Shown piece after piece: positions 40,901 through 49,900 of a DNA stretch of 64,000 nt (position 1 is the first letter of the stretch; each line of letters opens with the position of its first letter). This stretch comes from Liolophura sinensis (taxonomy: Eukaryota > Mollusca > Polyplacophora > Chitonida > Chitonidae), in contig NC_088307.1 of the NCBI RefSeq assembly GCF_032854445.1, positions 17,486,001 to 17,550,000 on the forward strand, given 5' to 3'. The notes beneath the pieces are model-generated. The model was not told where the DNA came from, searched no databases, and saw only the letters and a list, made by a program, of their open reading frames with translations. The translations under genes were made by a program, and so were the position numbers.

Positions 40901-43900
40901 GATCCTGGAGTCAGCCCTTCCTCAAATATACCCCGACTTAAAGCCCCAGTTGAACAGGTAAGAGCGGGAATCAAGCTTACAACCCCATTAGACAGGAGTC
41001 TTTGGCTGTGGCGAAAAACACTGGTTCAGCTGACTGAACCAGCAAAGACCCGACTACATCAGAGGCTTAAAAGAGCGATATCACGGAGATAATACATGTA
41101 CAAACCTTGGACAGTGAGTCTGATCTCCCTGGTTACGGTTCCTGCAGGGTTCGAAGCACTGCACATGTAGCTTCCCGTATCCGACAACACCGCCGAGCTT
41201 ATCCGCAGTGACCCCGTCCCTTCCAATCTGTAGCGACTGTCATCATCAAAAATGTTCAGGTTAAGACTGTCTTTTTTCCAGCGCACCAGCGGGGAGGGAT
41301 CTCCTATTGTTTCGCAGCCTAACACTACAGGTTGGTTCTCAAGAACGACCAAACTGGTGCTGCCACTTGAGGTTATCTCAGGCGGAACTGTCAAAACAAT
41401 TTCAAAATCATTAAATGTACAAAGCCTGCAACCTAGCTAGTATTATCTGGTAAATGGCAAATCTACTATGAAATGTCACATAAAACACAAATAATGTTTA
41501 ATAATCAGAAGAATGAAATTATTTTCTACTCGTTATTTCAGGATAGGAAGTATCTCTCACCAACATAATAAAATGATGACATTACTTGTGTTGTGTGCAA
41601 CCTATATATATATATACCTATATATATATATATATATATATGTATAGGAAAAAAAATATAATATTCCTTGAAAATAACATGAAGTTTGAAACTGCAGTTG
41701 GAATATAACAGAATGTAGAAAGTTAAGAAGGCATTTTATTATTATTACTTCAGTGAACATATAAATCACATATATCTAATATTTCAGATGTCTGTCTGTC
41801 TGAAACTGGTGGTGGAAAATTTACCGAAATCACAGAGGAGTTGACAAGACTGAAAATAATGACCTGTTTGTTTTCACGACAAATCGGTATTACTTCACCC
41901 TGTTACCCTCACATTGCCATCATTGCCTTACCTAGCCCACACACATGTATCTTACAAAGCAGCCCAAACACTGAAGGCAGAATTTGCATGTATTATAGAT
42001 TCTTCACAAACTGTGCACCTTGATTCCACAAAGATGCCTGGCTTCCAGTGTTGCTCAAGTCAGCTGTTAACTGATGTAAATGACCTACATTTTTGACTAT
42101 GACTAAGTTGCCCATATTGTCGTATTCCGGGAGTTCTATTAATCCCAGAGATTTGATATGACGTTTACTTGGAAGGTAGGATGGATAACAAGTTTTAGCA
42201 AAAACAAAAAAGCAATATTTTATGGCCTTAATTTGCCTCTAAAATTCATTTTTTGACAAAATTTTCAATCACTTGACAGAATTTAAATAAAAACATCTGA
42301 TAAGAACAGTAATAGGAAAATGCAACATAATCATAGAAAATAACTCAAGATTTAGGACTGACCTTGAACCATTAGAGTAATGACCTTGCTGTTATTTCCA
42401 GCCACATTTGATGCGATACACTCATAGATGCCTTTATCAGCCACTTCGGCTCTCTGGATGTGCAAACCTTCCTCTGTGAAATATGTGTTCTCCGAGTCTG
42501 ACCGGAAGATGACAAAGTTTTTCCTCCAGAAAACATTTGGTTTGGGCTCCCCGCTGACTTCGCAGGGGAGAAGAGTGGAATCTCCGGCAGTCAGAGTTAT
42601 CTCCTCCTCAGGGGGACCCGCAATAACTGGACCAACTGTGAAGAAAGATAAGCCAGATAATTGGGATTTTTTTTTTTTAAACATTTTTCACTTTTCTGAC
42701 CCAGAAAACATTCTTATTCTGTCTTTCTCTTTACTCAGTTTTTCATTGGGCACCATACACACGTAGGTGGAGCTAATGGCACAGACAGTAAATGTAAGAA
42801 AAATTCTAATACACTATAAAACAGAATATGAAATATGCCAATGACAGACTTGTGAGACAATGTTGTGAGGTGGAGAAATCCTTCTTTAACATGGCGTTTG
42901 AGGACAGGTTAAATGACTGCAATGAGTATGGGTTTGAGTATGAGTATGGAAATTGCTAAATTCAATAAGACTATATCACATGAAAACTAAAATGTGACGC
43001 AGCGCCAATCTGTCAAAAATTCGCCATTTATGGTACAGTAATAGTCACAGGAGTCTCTGAGTTCAAGTCCAGCTCATGCTGGCTTCCCTTCCAGCTGTAT
43101 GTGAGTAGGTCTGGCGGCAACCTGCAAATGGTCATGGGTTCCCCGGGGCTCTACCCGCTTTTCTCACTTAATAATATTAGCCATCATCGCCTAAGTGAAA
43201 TATTCTTGAGTATGGTGTAAAACACCTATCAAATAAATATGTAAATGAACTTACTCCTGACAAATACGGACACATCTTTCTCCACCGATCCTGCCAAGTT
43301 TTTGGCCGAACATTGATATCGTGCAGTATCCTCAGCATCTGTACTGAAAATCTCCAAACTGCCATCCTGCGTGATGAAATAATGCGGGTCTGTTGCTGAG
43401 ATCGGCTGGCCGTCCTTTGTCCATGTTATAAGGGGCTTTGGCTCTCCCGTCACACGACATGGTATGGTGATCGAGGCCCCCTGTATCACGGAAAACTCTG
43501 TCTGGCGATCTTTGCTGTCTTCATACAATAAGCTCGGTGGAACTAAAGACAACAGATTGATTTATATTTATTTGACATTATGAATTTACTTCTATTTCAA
43601 TTTCATTTCAATTTATGATAATTTAAACAGTAGACTGAGTAAAGTACAATGAAAGCAGTATAAACTGATGCGTAAGCCGTGAAATCAGGCAAGATGGTGT
43701 GTTTGATAGATTATTGATACTAATGGGGTCTTCAGGCTTTATTCGGGTTTTCAGCACGTTCAGATGCGGGTATAACCAGGATTGACTGTACTAGGGTGAT
43801 GTACTTCCTGTGTGCTTAAGCTAGACCGTAACACCGTTTCCTAAACAGTCAAGTATAAAGCACGTCTATAATCAGATTTCATTATAAACCATAAATATGG

Positions 43901-46900
43901 GACAGAAAAAGTCCATCTCCTCTTAGAAAAGTCCATCTCCTTTTAGAAAAACTGTCTAAAACCCATCATAAGAAAAAAAGGATACTGTGGGGATATATAT
44001 CTAGATAGAGAAATATTTATGGCATACACGTAAATAAATGGAGTTTAGCATTCAGTACTTCAATACAGGGGAGATAACTCCATGGAGAAATACAGGCAAT
44101 TCTGTAATGTGACTGATCTGAGGAGTCCCAGGTAAACCAATGCTCCCTATGACTTACCTTGCACGTCAACCCTAACGAGATAGGTGGCGTTGCCTCCCAC
44201 GTTACTAGCCAGGCAGGTGTACTCTCCCTCGTCCCCCTTCTGAACTGACAAGATCGTGAACTGTCCATCCTCCTGCCCTGTGGACGCACTTCGAACTGGC
44301 CGTCCGTCCCTCAGCCAAGTCACCGTAGGTTTAGGGTTGCCAAGGAGAACAACGCAGCGCAGCTGAAGTGTTTTACCCTCTACCACCTCAACAAATGGGT
44401 TTGTATATGCAATGAGGGGTCTCACTGAAAATGAAAGAAATTCAGGAAATAAATATTACTGTTATTATAGGTTGTAAAAATTGTTTACCAATCAAGGGTT
44501 TTAACTGCACAAAATAAATTTAAATCAGCCAAACCTTTCAGACGGACATATATAAGACCTTTAGTCTCAAGGATACAATTCCATGTTATTGATTACACAA
44601 GTCTTTCTATCTTTAACTTTCAAATGCAAGAAAAACACTAAAAAAAGAACAAAACGACTAGGGTGACACACCTATTCCAGTGATCGACAGGTATGCCGAC
44701 ACCTCTTTCTTCCCAAACTGGTTCTCCACCACACATGTGTACATGCCCTCATCCTCCAGGTTCAGGTCTGAAACAAATCAGATGAAAAAGAGCAGTCTTG
44801 AATAGTCAGGTTTATGACTAGGGGACACATGATGAACATATATAAACTTGCCGGACAACAGTATCATGTACATCTATGCTAGACTAGTTATAATTGTTAA
44901 GTTTGTGAAGGATACAATTGTCGAAATTTCCACTTTCCCACTTTTGAAAAAGTTTTAATGTTGTTTTTACATGTATTTTTTACATTTGTATGAAAATGGC
45001 CAGCCTTTGTCAAAATAATACTTGTTGCCGGACATTGTCCTTTTCCTGCAGCTCAATATTAGTTTTCTTGAAAAGGACATATTGTTGAATATTTTTATGA
45101 GACAACTGGTATAGAGTAGGAACTTTATGGACAGAGGACATACTGTAAATGTCTGACTAATGTCTGAAATACACAGGTAGGTGTGACATGTAGATGAAGA
45201 TGTGTCAGAAACATCCATAAATCTTATCTTGGAACTCCTTATAGCATTACTGGAATATCTTATCTGGGAACTTTTTATATGATTACTGAAATAGGACATC
45301 TTATCTTGGAACACCTTATAGGATTACTGGAATATCTTATCTGGGAACTTTTTATATGATTACTGAAATAGGACATCTTATCTTGGAACTTTTTATATGA
45401 TTACTGGAATATCTTATCTTGGAACTTTTTATATGATTACTGGAATATCTTATCTTGGAACTTTTTATATGATTACTGAAATAGGACATCTTATCTTGGA
45501 ACACCTTATAGGATTACTGGAATATCTTATCTTGGAACTTTTTATATGATTACTGAAATAGGACATCTTATCTTGGAACACCTTATAGGATTACTGGAAT
45601 ATCTTATCTTGGAACTTTTTATATGATTACTGAAATAGGACATCTTATCTTGGAACACCTTAAAGGATTACTGGAATATCTTATCTTGGAACTTTTTATA
45701 AGATTACTGGAATAGGAAATTTTATCTTAGAACTCCTTATAGGATTAATGAAATATAATATCTTATTTTGGAACTTCTATAGGATTACTGGAATAGGACA
45801 TCCTATCTTGGAACTTCTAATAGCATTAGTGGAATATCTCATCTTGGAACTTTTCATAGGATTACTGAAATAGGACATCTTATCTTGAAACATCTTTTAA
45901 CATAATTGGAAGAGACATATGAATAAACTGTTGGGTTACTTTATTAAATAGCGAAGGTTTATCGATGCAGGGCATGTGGTGAACATCTCATTATAAGACT
46001 ACTGGGACATGTCAAGTTTATGAATGTACGACAAATAATTAACATTTCATAAGGTTACTGGAAAAGAACACGTGCTGTACATCTGATTACAAAAGTTTAT
46101 TGGGCACTACAAAGTCCACCAAAGACAAATAAGACAGTGCACATTACTTCTGATGGCTAGTGCGCCTGATGGCAGCTGCTGGACACGTGCTGACGCCTCC
46201 AGGGGCCTCCCGTCCGCCCGTCTCCAGGACACCTGAGGGAGGGGTTGGCCCACAGCAGAACATGGCAGTGTAGCGTTTCCCTCAATGTCCGCACCCATGT
46301 TAGATGGCGCTTGTACCACCAGTGGCTCAGCTGAAATTAGGTAATAAATATTAAGGTATCCAGTTTCAAGATGTTGCCTTCAAGACAAAGTTAATATTTC
46401 TGGAACATGATAAAGCTACAAAATTATGCTTTAAGGATGACACTGGTTCTCAACCCAATTTCTTTAACATTAAATACAAAATAAATCTACTGCAGTATGA
46501 TCATTAAAAACAGATGTTCTTGTGACAGGAAGTAAAAAATACAAAAAAAAGATTCCAAGAAATTTATTTATATGTTTAGTGTTCTACGCCGTACTCCTGT
46601 TGCTTACGCCCACAAATGATGCCATCAAGTGTTTTAATGGTTCTGTGTGCCTTATTACATGTCCCATCAGGAATATGTTCATATCAGATCAGGAAAAATG
46701 TAGGCAAACTGTCAATGAAGTTTTTGATTTCTTTGAATGGTGTTTTACGCGGTTCTCAAGAATATGTCACTTATACGATGACGGCCACTGTTATGGTTGG
46801 AGGATACCGGGGTAGAGCCCGGGGGAAACCACGACTACCCGCAGGTTGCTGGCAGGCCTTCCCAGGTATGGCTGGAGAGGAAGCCAGCATAAGCTGGACT

Positions 46901-49900
46901 TGAACTCACAGTGACCACATTGGTGGGAGGCTCCTGGGTCATTGCACCATGCTGATATGCTAACCCTCCTTCCAAGAAAATTTAACAGTATACCAATACA
47001 AGTGTTCACTGATTTTAAAAATGGTCTGGTCTTAAAAATCATATAATGTATAAAAAAATAATTAGATGGTACCTGCCTCTATCAAGATCAATGCAGTTTT
47101 AGCATTTTCAGGAAAAAGTGTATACATTTCATTTTTCTAAGATTTTTACATACACCGTTACTGGACTGGAATATAGCAACAAAAAAATATGTTTCAAAGA
47201 TCACATCTGCTCTCTACCCTGATTTGGTGGGAAAAAAAATCAAAAAAATACTGAGGTATAGGCATCACAAAAAGACTTTCCTGCATCCCAGCGGTAATGT
47301 AACCCTAGCTTCAATGTCGCATAGAGGGCACGAAAGGAAAGCAAGATCAAAGAACTTTTTTCTCCATTTCCATGTATTTTTCTCACATCTGGGGGCAAAA
47401 ACCCACTTCTGTATTCTCCGTAGGGAGTACATCTAATGTCAACCATAATGTGAGTACAAATCTACTCATGGTGATAGTAGAGTTCCTCCTTTAGAAAGAG
47501 AAAGCCGTCCTCCACAGGCTGTATTCAGCACATACAGAAACATTATCACGGAGACATAACATGGATGTCCACAAACACAGACTTGCTGGAGGCTGTATGT
47601 TTTCCAACCGCAATTATTCCCACGTGTCGTGATGTTTAGTTGCACATGGCCTCTAAGTACCATAGCTCTCCAACCATTGCTAACTGTGTTCACATTTTGT
47701 ATTGTTTGACGCATCCTGAGAACAAGATTGCAACCACACTAAAGCACAATCATAATTTTAGTAAATTTTATTTATAAATTAGGTAAAACTGGCCATAAGT
47801 TCTATTCCAAAATAAACTTATTCAGTATAAATTGTCTCCTGTTTTCACATTTTGACGCATCATGAGGACATCACTGCAACCAGACTTTAGCAAATTTATC
47901 ATTTTTGTAAGATCTATTTTATAATTTTTGTAAAAATTGGCCGTAAGTTCTTTTTTCCAAAATGAAATATAAATTGTATATTATTTGTAATTTTTGACAC
48001 ATTTTAAGGGCATTGATTGTAACAAGATTACAGCAAATCTATAATTTTAGTGTTATAAGTTTGGTAAAAATCAGCCATAAGAAATCATTCGCTAACATTA
48101 ATGACATCCTAGCTTTTATTTTCACACTGAGCATGGAAACTTTGAGCTATTTGAGTGCCAAATTAATATTCTTTAGACAGATAGAACTCATATGTATATT
48201 TTTTTACACAGAAGCATACGCTGTAGGTTTAACTGTTTTTCACCACAAATACTTCCACGTGTGGTGGATGAATGTACATATAGTAATACAGTACAGTATA
48301 TATATAGGTATGGTAAGATGGAGTGAGTGCTCCTAGCAGACACATGGCCTGTAGGCAGAATAACACCCTGAGCAGCGTGACAACATTCCTTCTTTGTCCT
48401 CAACAACCTCGGGTCACTGCTATCAGCATGCCATCAACCACGGCCTTATATGGTGTGTCACATGACCCCATGACAGCATGCATATGATAAGAAACGAGTA
48501 CATGTACATGGCCGGCTTGGGATGTACATAACATAGCCTTACAGGAGCTTCCAAGCTCTTTTCTTCCATACAGAGCCTTACAGGAGCTTACAAGTTCTTT
48601 TCTTCCTTAGAGAGCCTTACAGAAGCTTACAAGTTCTTTTCTTCCTTAGAGAGCATTACAGGAGCTTACAAGTTCTTTTCTTCCATACAGAACCTTACAG
48701 GAGCTTACAAATTCTTTTCTTCCTTAGAGAGCCTTACAGGAGCTTACTAGTTCTTTTCTTCCTTAGAGAGCCTTACCAGAGCTTACAAGTTCATTTCTTC
48801 CTTTGAGAGCCTTACCGGAGCTTACAAGTTCTTTTCTTCCTTAGAGAGCCTTACAGGAGCTTACTAGTTCTTTTCTTCCTTAGAGAGCCTTACAGGAGCT
48901 TACAAGTTCTTTTCTTCCTTAGAGAGCCTTACAGGAGCTTACAAGTTCATTTCTTCCTTAGAGAGCCTTACAGGAGCTTAAAAGTTCTTTTCTTCCTTAG
49001 AGAGCCTTACAGGAGCTTACAAGTTCATTTCTTCCTTAGAGGGCCTTACAGGAGCTTACAAGTTCATTTCTTCCTTAGAGAGCCTTACAGGAGCTTACAA
49101 GTTCATTTCTTCCTTAGAGAGCCTTACAGGAGCTTACAAATTCTTTTCTTCCTTAGAGAGCCTTACAAGAGCTTACAAATTCTTTTCTTCCTTAGAGATG
49201 ATGCAGTAAGTTCTGGCATACTGTATCCTGAGACTAAGTGATTTTAAGCCGGCATCATTTATTCATTCATTGGTATACTAAGACAATGACAAAAGCAGTT
49301 TATAAAGGCTACAGTCTAAAAGCTATGCGAAGCGAACATGTAAATTAAAACTCTACATGTACAAGTCCGTAGCAAATTCAACCTTTAGAGGGAAAGAAAG
49401 AATGAGCGAAGCATCAAAGTACTCACAGCCCACATCCAGGGTGACAGTGGCAGTGTCCGTCCCAGCTGGATTGGTCGCCACACAGCGGTAGTCGCCGGCA
49501 TCATTTTCCTGGGTGCCGAATATCAGTAACTCTCCATTGGCTGTGATCTGGACAAAGGATAACTCCTGAAGCTGAAATCCAAAAAAAAAAAATCAGAAAA
49601 TTTTGTTCATGATATATTATTTGTGATAAAAGGGCAATGGATAAGTTAATATTTTCCATTTTTATTAAAGCACCTAAGTTGTGAACACAGACTAAATGCC
49701 AGATCCCAGATTCCAATACGAACACATTTTGAAATGAGAATTCATCGATCTAGAGGAATAAAGAAGCAACAGTTTAATAAACTTCCCTCGGGCTCTGCCC
49801 AGTTTCCTCCCACCATTATCCTCGCCGCGGCCGTACAAGTGAAATATTTTTGACAATGGAGTAAAACATTAATCAAATAAATAAATTAATAATCTTCAAT

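Noticed and set aside
47224-47714. Short open frames in both directions in the intron between Ig 1 and Ig 2
   Set aside because: They are short, overlap on opposite strands and lack any recognisable motif or splice signal.
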